A stretch of 11,934 bases of DNA. Source: JAOUEE01 sp051011595. Lineage in GTDB: Bacteria > Actinomycetota > Acidimicrobiia > Acidimicrobiales > SHLQ01. Made by a program: the position numbers and the translations under genes. Below, in pieces: positions 1 to 7,288 of this stretch (position 1 is the first letter of the stretch; the number at the start of each line of letters is the position of its first letter). Below the pieces are notes generated by a model, which saw nothing but the letters and a program-made list of their open reading frames with translations, did not search any database and was not told the origin of the DNA. The stretch is from contig JBPCTQ010000159.1 in assembly GCA_051011595.1 (NCBI GenBank), positions 1 through 11,934 on the forward strand, read 5' to 3'.

Positions 1-925
1 TAGCTGGTGAGCTCCACTTCGTGGGCCCTGATGGCGTCCATGCCGACGGACTCGAGGTACTCGACGGCCGCAGCCAGGCCGACGGCCGCTCCCACCGCGG
101 GGGTGCCGGCCTCGAACTTCCACGGCAGCTCGTTGGTGGTGAAGCCTTCCTTGGTGACGTCGAGGATCATCTCGCCGCCACCGAGGAACGGCGGCATGGC
201 GTCGAGGACCTCGGTGCGGCCCCACAACACGCCGACACCCATGGGGCCCAGCATCTTGTGGCCGGTGAAGGCAACCAGGTCGGCGCCCATGTCTTGTACG
301 TCGATCCCGCAGTGCGGGACGAGCTGGCTTGCGTCGATGAGCACGGTGGCCCCGGCGGCGTGGGCGGCGTCGGCCAGGGCCCGGACCGGGGTGATGGTGC
401 CCAACACGTTGCTCATGGCGGTGACCGACAGCAGGCGGGCGCCATCGAGCAGGCGGTCGAGATCGGAGAGGTCGAGCTGACCGGACTCGTCGATCGGGAT
501 CCACCGCAGTTCGATGCCTCGTTCGGCCGCCAGGATGTGCCACGGCACGATGTTGGCGTGATGCTCCATGTCGGACAGGACCACCGCATCACCGGGTTGG
601 AGGTTGGAGGCTCCCCAACTGCGGGCCACCAGGTTCATGGCCTCGGTGGCGTTCTTGGTGAAGACCACCTCGCGGCGAGTGGGAGCGTTGATGAACCGGG
701 CCACACGTTCCCGCGCCCCTTCGAGGGCGTCGGTGGCTTCGACCGCGAGTTGGTACGACCCGCGGTGCACGTTGGCGTTGTGCCGTTCGTAGTACCGAGC
801 CATGGCGTCGATGACCGACTGCGGCTTCTGGGACGTGTTGGCCGAATCGAGGTAGCGCAGGGGGCGGTCGTTGATCTCGCGCCCGAGGATCGGGAAGTCG
901 GCCCGGATGCGGGCCACGTCGAGGC

Positions 926-929
<4 letters not shown>
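1..929 (-). CDS. sufS: Cysteine desulfurase SufS (class V aminotransferase), C-terminus cut by window edge
   Basis: PLP-dependent cysteine desulfurase that takes sulfur from L-cysteine for Fe-S cluster assembly with the SufBCD scaffold in the cytoplasm. About 309 residues are visible, from the ATG at 929, which overlaps the sufC stop (ATGA). The motif DMEHHANIVPW places a histidine at residue 123 and FTGHKMLGPMG places the PLP-binding lysine at residue 225; these agree almost exactly with E. coli SufS (His123, Lys226), which supports the chosen start. The N-terminal motif RYLDSANTSQKPQ is also typical of the family. The missing part, roughly the last 100 residues, should carry the active-site cysteine loop, so catalytic competence cannot be checked here. 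It is translationally coupled to sufC. A related group II desulfurase such as CsdA is possible, but the sufC neighbour favours SufS. Confidence 0.95.
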
Positions 930-1669
<740 letters not shown>

Positions 1670-1676
1670 GGGCGCC

Positions 1677-1682
1677 AGTGTA
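1677..1682 (-). promoter_or_regulatory. Candidate -10 box for leaderless sufC
   Basis: On the minus strand TACACT ends 7 nt before the sufC ATG, so transcription would begin at or next to the A of the start codon. No Shine-Dalgarno sequence is visible in the 34-nt gap between the wecG-like stop and sufC. No convincing -35 box is seen. This would let sufC-sufS be expressed apart from the glycosyltransferase genes. It is inferred from position and from the TANNNT pattern only. Confidence 0.5.
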
Positions 1683-1703
1683 TTTGCCCTATCGCCGTAG
1701 GAG

Positions 1704-2489
1704 TTATGTGGCGGGCAGATTTCGGCGGAAGCGATTCCGGATCGATCCGAGGACCAGCCGCACCCCGACCGGGATGCAACGCACGAAGTAGCGCTTGGAG
1801 AGATCGGGTTGCTGCAGGACTCGATGCAGCCACTCGAGCCCCAGCCGCTGGATCCAGACCGGCGCTCGGTGCACGTCGCCGGTGATGAAGCTGAACGAAA
1901 CGCCCACACCCTGTACCCACGCTTCGGGCAACGAGTCGCGGAACTGCTCGGCCATCACCGCTTGGAGGCGGCTGGGCAGCCCGACGAACACCAACGCCGG
2001 GTTCGCCTCGCTCACCCGGCGCACTTCGTTGGCGATCAGCTCGGGCTGGGTGGACAGGTCATCGGGTGGTGCGTGGGCACCGACCACGTTCAGACCGGGA
2101 TGACGCTCACCCAAGACATCGGCCGCCCGGTCGGCAATGGTGCCGGTGCCGCCCACCAGGTACACCGGCAGCCGGCGGCGGGCCGCTTCTTCGATCAGCC
2201 GCTCGAAGAGATCGATGCCGCCGACACGTTCGGGTAGGGGTGTGCCCTGGAGGCGGCTGGCCAGAACGAGGGGCATGCCGTCGGCCACCACCAGGTCGGC
2301 TTCGGAGCTGCGTCGATCGAAGTCGGGATCGTTCTCACGAAGCCACAGGTGTTCGAGGTTGTGGGTCATGACGTATCCACCGCGGCGGGCCTCGGCCGAT
2401 TCGGCGATCAGGTGGGCGGCGTCGTCGATCGTGACGACGTCGATGGAGACCCCACCGATGTCGACCCGTGTCGGGGAGACGAAGGTCAT
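1704..2489 (-). CDS. WecG/TagA/CpsF family glycosyltransferase
   Basis: Predicted glycosyltransferase of the family (GT26) that contains WecG and TagA, which transfer N-acetylmannosamine-type sugars onto lipid-linked intermediates at the inner face of the membrane. The actual sugar here is unknown. The protein has 261 residues. Typical blocks in order are MTHNLEHLWL near residue 50, ADGMPLVLAS, GGIDLFERLI, VYLVGGTGTIADRAA, LVFVGLPSRLQ and the C-terminal GVGVSFSFITGD, RAPVWIQRLGLEWLHR and KRYF. The start at 2489 is taken because TGATG joins it to the preceding glycosyltransferase stop (1-nt overlap), implying translational coupling; a longer in-frame reading to 2699 lies inside that gene and is a shadow. 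It is the last sugar gene before sufC. Confidence 0.9.
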   Translation of the reverse strand: MTFVSPTRVDIGGVSIDVVTIDDAAHLIAESAEARRGGYVMTHNLEHLWLRENDPDFDRRSSEADLVVADGMPLVLASRLQGTPLPERVGGIDLFERLIEEAARRRLPVYLVGGTGTIADRAADVLGERHPGLNVVGAHAPPDDLSTQPELIANEVRRVSEANPALVFVGLPSRLQAVMAEQFRDSLPEAWVQGVGVSFSFITGDVHRAPVWIQRLGLEWLHRVLQQPDLSKRYFVRCIPVGVRLVLGSIRNRFRRNLPAT

Positions 2490-3355
2490 CACGAGCCGGC
2501 CGCCGCTCGGGCATGGTCGTCGCGTGACCACTGTTGGGGATCGACCGACCGAAGGCGCCGATTCGATCGGAATCGGATGATCAGCTTCGCCGGGACGAAC
2601 ACGGCGAGGCCGGGCCAACGGCGGGGATCGGTGGCCAGCCGGCGGACCCAACCGGTGTCGGCGGTGAGATACACATCGGCACCGGTTCGGCGGGCCCATT
2701 GGTCGAACTCGTGGCGAGCCGCCTCACGGCGGACTTCGACGTCGATCAGGTCGCGGAGTCGTCGGCTCACCAACGGAGAAAACGAGGCCGATCGGGCCAC
2801 GGCCCGCTCATCGGTGCGAAACCGAGTCAGGGCGAACATGTCGTCGGCCACGATCGCAGGAAACGATCCCATCCGTCGATCACCCTCGGCACTCACGGCG
2901 TAGAACCCGGCACCGATCAGGTTGTCGGCGAAGTACGGGGCTCGCAGCCAGACATCGAGGAACAAACGCATGGGCAGGGTGGCATCGGGACTGGCCATCT
3001 CGATACGGGGCGCGGCGGCGTGGATCTCGGGGTCGTCGAGGGTCTCGGCCACGTGGGTGATGGCGTCGGGGCTGACGACCACATCGGCGTCGATGTACAT
3101 CCGGGTGGGCGCAGTCGCCGCGGCGCGACCCAGTTCGAGGGCTGCGGCCTTCGACGCTTGGGGGCTCTCGATCACCCGTACCCGTTGGTCGACGGAACGG
3201 GCCAGATCGGCGGTGTCGTCGGTGCAGCCGTTGCAGACCACCACGACGTCGAGCGAGTCGGCGTTGGTGTCGTCGAGGATCGATCGCAGGCAGCCTTCGA
3301 TGGTGGTGGCCTCGTTGTGGGCAGGCACGATCACCGACGCCAGGGCGGAGCTCAC
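2489..3355 (-). CDS. Family 2 glycosyltransferase (GT-A fold)
   Basis: Cytoplasmic nucleotide-sugar-dependent glycosyltransferase of 288 residues. The N-terminal SVIVPAHNEATTIEGCL and the segment VVVVCNGCTDDTAD are classic GT2 nucleotide-binding strands, and the metal-binding DXD is seen in YIDADV (Asp89-Ala-Asp91). The second half contains a DDMF segment at the expected place of the acceptor-site acidic residues. No strong membrane span is seen. The start is GTG; GAGGA at 3363-3367 lies 7 nt upstream and works as a ribosome binding site. Only 3 nt separate it from the preceding gene, and its stop overlaps the wecG-like start, so the three genes form one operon. Donor and acceptor cannot be told from the sequence. 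Confidence 0.9.
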   Translation of the reverse strand: MSSALASVIVPAHNEATTIEGCLRSILDDTNADSLDVVVVCNGCTDDTADLARSVDQRVRVIESPQASKAAALELGRAAATAPTRMYIDADVVVSPDAITHVAETLDDPEIHAAAPRIEMASPDATLPMRLFLDVWLRAPYFADNLIGAGFYAVSAEGDRRMGSFPAIVADDMFALTRFRTDERAVARSASFSPLVSRRLRDLIDVEVRREAARHEFDQWARRTGADVYLTADTGWVRRLATDPRRWPGLAVFVPAKLIIRFRSNRRLRSVDPQQWSRDDHARAAAGS

Positions 3356-3358
3356 CGA

Positions 3359-3742
3359 TCAGTCCTCGCCTGATCCGTGGTCGCGGAGGTCCTGCTTCCA
3401 CGTTCGAAAACGCGTGCAGCGGTCGCCCGACGGGCCCGTTCCGAATCCAGTGCCATCAGGGTTCAATCGGAAGGTGAAGGCCCGAGACAAGTCTTTCGAG
3501 TCGATTGCCACGTAGCGGGCATCGGCCCCCCGGGCCGGTCCGGCCCGCCACAGCAGCCAGTCACCCAGGCGCCGTTTGTACGCGATGAGCGGTTTTCCGA
3601 TGTCGTCGCCGGCGTCCAGCAGAGCCGCGGGTGCCTCGATCCACGCGTGGGCCGGAATGTTGCGGTCGCGGGTGGGGGTCGGGGGAAGGTCGGCGGTGTG
3701 GACCGGAGTCGGGTCCACCGGCCGGTCATCAGCGGCAGTCAC
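3359..3742 (-). CDS. Unrecognised 127-residue protein heading the glycosyltransferase operon
   Basis: I do not recognise a named family. The protein is soluble-looking, with a polar, proline- and aspartate-rich N-terminus of about 30 residues, then a compact region with the segments HAWIEAPAALLDAG, GDWLLWRAGPARG, YVAIDSKDL and a C-terminal RFRTWKQDLRDHG. The tryptophans and the repeated Arg/Asp pattern look like a conserved folded domain rather than random reading. The GTG at 3742 is preferred over a GTG at 3787 because the box TAGCGT lies exactly 7 nt before it (leaderless style) and AAGGG lies just upstream. It ends 3 nt before the glycosyltransferase gene, so it is probably co-expressed and may have an accessory role in glycan synthesis; that is inference from position. 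Confidence 0.72.
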   Translation of the reverse strand: MTAADDRPVDPTPVHTADLPPTPTRDRNIPAHAWIEAPAALLDAGDDIGKPLIAYKRRLGDWLLWRAGPARGADARYVAIDSKDLSRAFTFRLNPDGTGFGTGPSGDRCTRFRTWKQDLRDHGSGED

Positions 3743-3749
3743 ACCCTTG

Positions 3750-3755
3750 ACGCTA
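3750..3755 (-). promoter_or_regulatory. Candidate -10 box for leaderless expression of the minus-strand sugar operon
   Basis: TAGCGT on the minus strand is followed by 7 nt and then the GTG start at 3742. The spacing fits initiation at the start codon. A -35 box is not apparent. It would drive the unknown gene and both glycosyltransferase genes. Confidence 0.4.
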
Positions 3756-3803
3756 GCGGCGCGACCCAGGTGGCGGCGGCCGCCCACTACATCTGGAGGG
3801 ACT

Positions 3804-3817
3804 CGGTCCGGTACGCT
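3804..3817 (+). promoter_or_regulatory. Candidate promoter for the Wzz-like/polymerase operon
   Basis: The divergent gap of about 125 bp between the two sugar operons holds CGGTCCGGTACGCT. TACGCT (3812-3817) fits a -10 box with an upstream G extension, giving a leader of roughly 44 nt before the ATG at 3868. A nearly identical 14-mer (12 of 14 positions) lies before the acyl-CoA dehydrogenase gene at 7233-7246. No good -35 box is seen. Confidence 0.35.
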
Positions 3818-3867
3818 CCCAGGCCGGCCATCCCTTCTCTCCCACGAGCGGATCCTTGTTGTCGTCC

Positions 3868-4629
3868 ATGCCCCGAATCCACCCGCTGCTGCAGGCGGTC
3901 ATCGCCCTCGTCATCGGTCTGGCGGTGGCCGGCGTCACGTACTTGCTGGTGGCCGACGCCGAAGAGGAATACGAGGCGCGCGCCCGAGGGGCACTCACCG
4001 AGGAAGTGCAGTGGCCCTTCTTCGATGCGGTGCGAGAGACCCAGGCGATCCGGCTCGAGGACCCTCAGGTCCAAGCGGCCATCGACGAAGCCGCCGGCGA
4101 ACCGGTCAGCGTCAGCGTCGAGCTCCCCCGCAGCCAGGTGTTCATCGATGTCACCGTGGTGGCGTCCACGGCAACGGCCGCCGCCGTCGGAGCCGACACC
4201 GCCCTCGACGTGATCGTGGTGGCCGACACCGAGGAGATCATCGCCGCCGCCCGCGAAGAGCTCGATCTGGCCACCGCGTCGCTGGCGGCCGTCGGCACGC
4301 CCGAAACCGACGCCGAACGTTCCGAGGCCGACCGGCTGGTCCGATTGATCACCGACTACGAACTCGATCTGGCCAGCGTCGAGGCCCGCATCAGGGTGCT
4401 GCAACCGGCCGAGGTGCCGACCGACCCCACCCGCGATCCGGCTCGGCTGGCGGCCATCGCCGGATTGATCGCGGCCTTCCTCGGGTTTGTCCTGCTGCGG
4501 TGGCTCAGTCCGGCCGACCAGGACACGGCGGCGCCGGCCCAGGACCAGCTCACGATCGACCCCGACGAGGCCACCGCCACGCGTTCGCTGGCCGAGCGGG
4601 AGCAGGCGACAGCCGGCCGCTCCTCGTGA
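3868..4629 (+). CDS. Wzz-like chain-length determinant / polysaccharide co-polymerase (short, no kinase)
   Basis: Membrane protein of 253 residues with the layout of a polysaccharide co-polymerase: an N-terminal span at about 7-28, an extracytoplasmic part of about 160 residues, a second span at about 191-213 (ARLAAIAGLIAAFLGFVLL) and a short acidic cytoplasmic tail. Before the second span there is a helical, coiled-coil-prone stretch with alternating Glu/Leu, and a proline-rich linker (PAEVPTDPTRDP) of the sort seen in Wzz proteins. There is no Walker motif or tyrosine-rich tail, so no BY-kinase is fused. The family assignment rests on topology and on the polymerase that follows with a 4-nt overlap (GTGA). 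The start could be ATG 3868 or the in-frame TTG codons at 3856/3859; no clear Shine-Dalgarno sequence decides it. Confidence 0.68.
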   Translation: MPRIHPLLQAVIALVIGLAVAGVTYLLVADAEEEYEARARGALTEEVQWPFFDAVRETQAIRLEDPQVQAAIDEAAGEPVSVSVELPRSQVFIDVTVVASTATAAAVGADTALDVIVVADTEEIIAAAREELDLATASLAAVGTPETDAERSEADRLVRLITDYELDLASVEARIRVLQPAEVPTDPTRDPARLAAIAGLIAAFLGFVLLRWLSPADQDTAAPAQDQLTIDPDEATATRSLAEREQATAGRSS

Positions 4630-5843
4630 CCGAGGTTCGGTCGGCCCCTGCGCTGATCGCGGCCGGGTTGTTGGCCCTGGCCATCGCGGTGGGGGAGGTG
4701 GATGGTGACCGGTGGTTCGACACCGACCACGGCGACCATCTCGGCCTGCTGTTCGTGGTGGCCCTGCTCTCCACCGCCGCCTACGTGGTGGCCAGCATGT
4801 CGGGCCCTCGGGTACGGATGCGACGGGTGAGCCCCGGCTGGTGGGGGGTGGGGTTGCTCGGCTGGCTGGGTGTGGCGGCCCTGTTCTCCCCCGAACCGGT
4901 TGTGGCTGTTGTGGTGGCGCTCGGTTTGGCGGCCATGGCCGCAGCAGCGGCGCGGCTGGTGGTGCTCGGCGGCTGGGTGTTGTTGGCCTGGACGGTGCTG
5001 GCCGCCTTCGTGGTGTTCGCCGGGGCCAGCCTCACCGTCGACGGCCTGGACCTGCGCGTCGACGGCCGGCTCCAGCTGTTGTCGCTCGATGCCAACCAGC
5101 TCGGGCGGTTCTCGTCGCTGGTGGTGTTGGCGGGTGTGGTCCTGGCCAGCCAACGTTCGTGGACAGAACGGGTGATCGGTGCCGGGGCGTTCGTCGTCGG
5201 CCTGTTGGCCACCGTGGATTCCAGCAGCCGCACGGCGCTGGCCGCGTTGGGGGTGGCATTGGTGCTGGTGGCCTGGCAGCGCTTCGACCGGGTCCTGGTG
5301 GTCGTCGCCACCGTGGTCGGAGTGCTGTGCCTGGCCCTGGTGTCTCCCGCCGCGCTCGAGGACGGGGCCACGGCGATGCTGGGTCGCGATGTGGCCACCG
5401 AGGATGTCGGATCATTGGCCGGTCGCACCGAAGCCTGGCAGGCGGCCGCCGACGTGGCGGTCGACCACCCTCTGGTCGGGCTGGGTCCGGGGTACGACGA
5501 CGAAGCCTTCCTGGCGGCCCGTATCGACGGCACGGTGGGTTGGGAGGCCCGCAACGCCCACAGCCTTGCTGGTCACCTGGTCGTGGTGGGTGGGGTCCCC
5601 GCCCTGCTGCTGGCGCTCGGTGCGCTGGGGGCCTACCTGGCGGCGGCCCTGCGTCGCCCACTGCCGCTGGTCGACTCGTTCGTGTTGTTCCTGGTGATCG
5701 ACGGCGTCAGTGAGGCCATGATCGCGCAACCCAACAGCGCGGTGGCGGCCCTGGCCGGGGCCGCGGCGGTGCGATCGTTGTGGGTGGTGGCGCCGCCGGC
5801 GTGGTCACCAACCGCGCGCAACCCACTCGTCGAGGTGCGGTGA
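4626..5843 (+). CDS. O-antigen ligase/polymerase family membrane protein (Wzy_C type)
   Basis: Very hydrophobic protein of 405 residues with about ten to twelve predicted spans, of the O-antigen ligase/polymerase family that polymerises or transfers lipid-linked glycans at the outer face of the membrane. The diagnostic extracytoplasmic region is present: GRTEAWQAAADVAVDHPLVG starting at Gly266, then a GLGPG turn, and later NAHSLAGHLVVVGGVPALLL with the conserved histidine at about 312. The GTG start at 4626 overlaps the stop of the Wzz-like gene; the same frame stays open upstream to 3576, but that part is an arginine-rich shadow. The 3' end overlaps the hydrolase gene on the other strand by 39 bp. 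Ligase and polymerase cannot be separated by sequence alone; the Wzz-like partner favours polymerase. Confidence 0.85.
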   Translation: MTEVRSAPALIAAGLLALAIAVGEVDGDRWFDTDHGDHLGLLFVVALLSTAAYVVASMSGPRVRMRRVSPGWWGVGLLGWLGVAALFSPEPVVAVVVALGLAAMAAAAARLVVLGGWVLLAWTVLAAFVVFAGASLTVDGLDLRVDGRLQLLSLDANQLGRFSSLVVLAGVVLASQRSWTERVIGAGAFVVGLLATVDSSSRTALAALGVALVLVAWQRFDRVLVVVATVVGVLCLALVSPAALEDGATAMLGRDVATEDVGSLAGRTEAWQAAADVAVDHPLVGLGPGYDDEAFLAARIDGTVGWEARNAHSLAGHLVVVGGVPALLLALGALGAYLAAALRRPLPLVDSFVLFLVIDGVSEAMIAQPNSAVAALAGAAAVRSLWVVAPPAWSPTARNPLVEVR

Positions 5844-6431
5844 TTCGGTGCCGATGGTGGTGTCGTCGCCGTGGCCGGGCAGCACCAGTACGTCGTCTTC
5901 GAGCGACCGGAACAGACGGTCTTCGATGCTGGCGATGATGGTGGGGAAGTGACCGCCCTCGTACTGGGTGTTACCGGGCCCACCGGGGAACAACGTGTCG
6001 CCGCTGAACACCACGGGATGGTCGACCAGCCGAAAACACATCGATCCGGGAGTGTGACCGGGTGTGTGGATGGTGTGCAGCCGTAGGCGCCCCACCTCGA
6101 TGACCGTGTCGTCTTCGAGGAGATAGTCGTAGGAGTCGAGCATGGCTGCGTCCTCGGCGGTGACCCCCACGTTGTACCCGGCATCGCGCAGCTCGGGTAC
6201 GGCCTGGATGTGATCCCAGTGCCCGTGGGTCTCGAGCACGGTGCGCACGTCGAGCAGCCGGCACAACTCGAGCAGCTTGTCGTGTTCGTTGGCGGCGTCG
6301 AGCAGCACCGCCTCGCCGGTCTCCCGGCACCGCAACACGAACACGTTGTTGTCCATGGGCCCGACCACCAGCTTGTGGATCTCGGCCCCGGTATCGAGGT
6401 AGTGGCGGGTGTTGTTCAGGTCGATCGCCAT
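5805..6431 (-). CDS. MBL-fold metallo-hydrolase (glyoxalase II-like)
   Basis: Cytoplasmic metallo-beta-lactamase-fold hydrolase of 208 residues, a length usual for glyoxalase II-like actinobacterial proteins. All metal ligands are visible: HGHWDH (69-74), His126 in HTPGH, Asp145 in FSGDTLF and His187 in LPGHG. GGPGNTQYEG follows the aspartate, as in thioesterase-like members. The substrate is unknown; thioester hydrolysis is typical of this branch. Translation begins at the ATG at 6431 with no Shine-Dalgarno sequence, but TAGATT lies 6 nt upstream, so the mRNA is probably leaderless. The 3' end overlaps the O-antigen polymerase gene tail to tail. It lies just 32 nt behind the PIN toxin gene, yet has its own promoter signals and is probably not part of that unit. 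Confidence 0.9.
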   Translation of the reverse strand: MAIDLNNTRHYLDTGAEIHKLVVGPMDNNVFVLRCRETGEAVLLDAANEHDKLLELCRLLDVRTVLETHGHWDHIQAVPELRDAGYNVGVTAEDAAMLDSYDYLLEDDTVIEVGRLRLHTIHTPGHTPGSMCFRLVDHPVVFSGDTLFPGGPGNTQYEGGHFPTIIASIEDRLFRSLEDDVLVLPGHGDDTTIGTESPHLDEWVARGW

Positions 6432-6437
6432 GATCGA

Positions 6438-6467
6438 AATCTAGTGGTGGCCGGCCGTCGGTGTCAG
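6438..6467 (-). promoter_or_regulatory. Candidate sigma70-type promoter, leaderless, for the MBL hydrolase
   Basis: On the minus strand CTGACA (6462-6467), an 18-nt spacer and TAGATT (6438-6443) are followed by 6 nt and the ATG. The -35 box matches TTGACA at 5 of 6 positions. This is the best promoter in the window. The -35 box covers the stop codon of the PIN toxin gene. Confidence 0.6.
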
Positions 6468-6892
6468 GCAAACGGCGACACCACCTCCAGGCCCAGTTCG
6501 GCGGCGGCGGCGATCTGGCGACGATCGAGGGTCAGATACCGAACCGGACGGGGGAGTCGGTCGGCCGCGGCCAGATGGATGGCATCGACGGTGCGGATGC
6601 GATGAGCCGTGGCCAACTCGGTGGCCCGGGCCAGACACCGATCGTCGACGGGTATCTGGGCCAGGTGGTCCCAATCGGCCCGGAAGCTCCGCCACAACTG
6701 CTCGAGCTGGGTGCGGTCGAAGGCGAGCTGGTGCAGCGCGGCCTGCACCTCGGGCTGCACCAGTCGCGAGGCACACCACGTGTCGGCCTCGGCCATGGTG
6801 GTCATCACCAGGGTGCGATCGGGGTCGGTCACGTAGCGGCGGAGCAGCGCCGACGAGTCGATGGCCAACAGCGGGTTCGGGTCAACGGCCAC
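6464..6892 (-). CDS. PIN-domain toxin, VapC family
   Basis: Predicted ribonuclease toxin of 142 residues. The four acidic PIN residues can be placed: Asp12 in AIDSSALLRRY, Glu48 in SRLVQPEVQAAL, Asp103 in TVDAIHLAAA and Asp123 in LTLDRRQI. The order and spacing match the VapC family, which cleaves tRNA or other RNA in a metal-dependent way and is held inactive by the cognate antitoxin. The GTG at 6892 is chosen because GAGGA lies 5 nt upstream (6898-6902) and the N-terminus then starts just before the first PIN strand. It overlaps the antitoxin by 11 nt, typical coupling for a toxin-antitoxin pair. The target RNA is unknown. Confidence 0.88.
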   Translation of the reverse strand: MAVDPNPLLAIDSSALLRRYVTDPDRTLVMTTMAEADTWCASRLVQPEVQAALHQLAFDRTQLEQLWRSFRADWDHLAQIPVDDRCLARATELATAHRIRTVDAIHLAAADRLPRPVRYLTLDRRQIAAAAELGLEVVSPFA

Positions 6893-7172
6893 GCAGGTCC
6901 TCGAGGATCTCATCGAGGCGGATGTCGACCGGGCGGGGATGGGGTTCGGGGTCGGTCGCTCGTCCCTGGCGAGGAGCGACAACCTGCCCGGTGGCGACCA
7001 GGTCGGCCAACGTCGGTTGTCCGGCAGGCTGCAGGGGGCTGATCTGGGCCGCGGGAACACCGTCGACGGTGATGACGATGCGTTCACCGCCCCGGGCCCG
7101 TCCGAGCACGGCCGCCATCTGATTGCGGAGCTCACGCACTCCCACCGTCGCCCGGCCCGGTTCGCTGGTCAC
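6882..7172 (-). CDS. Phd/YefM-type antitoxin
   Basis: Predicted antitoxin of 96 residues that would bind the PIN toxin and repress its own promoter. The N-terminal part VGVRELRNQMAAVLGRARGG and the following ERIVITVDGVPAAQI are the characteristic Phd/YefM DNA-binding and dimerisation segment. The proline-rich, charged C-terminal tail ending DIRLDEILEDLRGR is the likely toxin-wrapping region. The start is uncertain: GTG 7172 is preferred because TACCAT lies 6 nt upstream with a possible -35 box, while GTG 7211 would give 13 more residues. The toxin gene begins inside its last codons. Confidence 0.85.
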   Translation of the reverse strand: MTSEPGRATVGVRELRNQMAAVLGRARGGERIVITVDGVPAAQISPLQPAGQPTLADLVATGQVVAPRQGRATDPEPHPRPVDIRLDEILEDLRGR

Positions 7173-7178
7173 CAGCTC

Positions 7179-7208
7179 ATGGTAGAGGGCTGTAGCACGC
7201 GTGTACAC
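7179..7208 (-). promoter_or_regulatory. Candidate promoter and palindromic operator of the toxin-antitoxin pair
   Basis: TGTACA (7202-7207), a 17-nt spacer and TACCAT (7179-7184) precede the antitoxin GTG by 6 nt on the minus strand. The -35 box lies inside the perfect palindrome GTGTACAC (7201-7208), a natural place for autoregulation by the antitoxin. The box match is moderate, 4 of 6 positions for the -35. Confidence 0.42.
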
Positions 7209-7232
7209 CACCGGAGTGGCGCGGGGTGGACC

Positions 7233-7246
7233 CGGTCCCGTACGGT
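7233..7246 (+). promoter_or_regulatory. Candidate promoter of the acyl-CoA dehydrogenase gene
   Basis: CGGTCCCGTACGGT contains TACGGT (7241-7246) as a possible -10 box, giving a leader of about 36 nt before the ATG at 7289. The 14-mer is almost the same as the one at 3804-3817. No clear -35 box is seen. Confidence 0.35.
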
Positions 7247-7288
7247 GCCCGTCGTTTCCACCGTCGTGACCGTCTCGAGGAGTCCGCC

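Noticed and set aside
1670..1909. An 80-residue N-terminal extension of sufC
   Set aside because: It overlaps the WecG-like gene in another frame, has Ser/Arg-rich shadow composition, and SufC homology begins at 1669.
2490..2699. Longer start of the WecG-like gene
   Set aside because: The extension lies within the glycosyltransferase gene; the TGATG junction at 2489 is a normal coupled start.
3576..4625. A 350-codon upstream extension of the polymerase frame (755 residues in all)
   Set aside because: Arg/Gly-rich and without domains; it is the alternative frame of the Wzz-like gene. The hydrophobic protein starts at GTG 4626.
4356..5153. A 265-codon minus-strand frame opposite the polymerase
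   Set aside because: His/Gln/Pro-rich antisense of a Val/Ala/Leu-rich membrane protein, with no start signals.
6893..7135. N-terminal extension of the PIN toxin
   Set aside because: It lies inside the antitoxin gene in another frame; the PIN fold begins at the GTG at 6892 with a good ribosome binding site.
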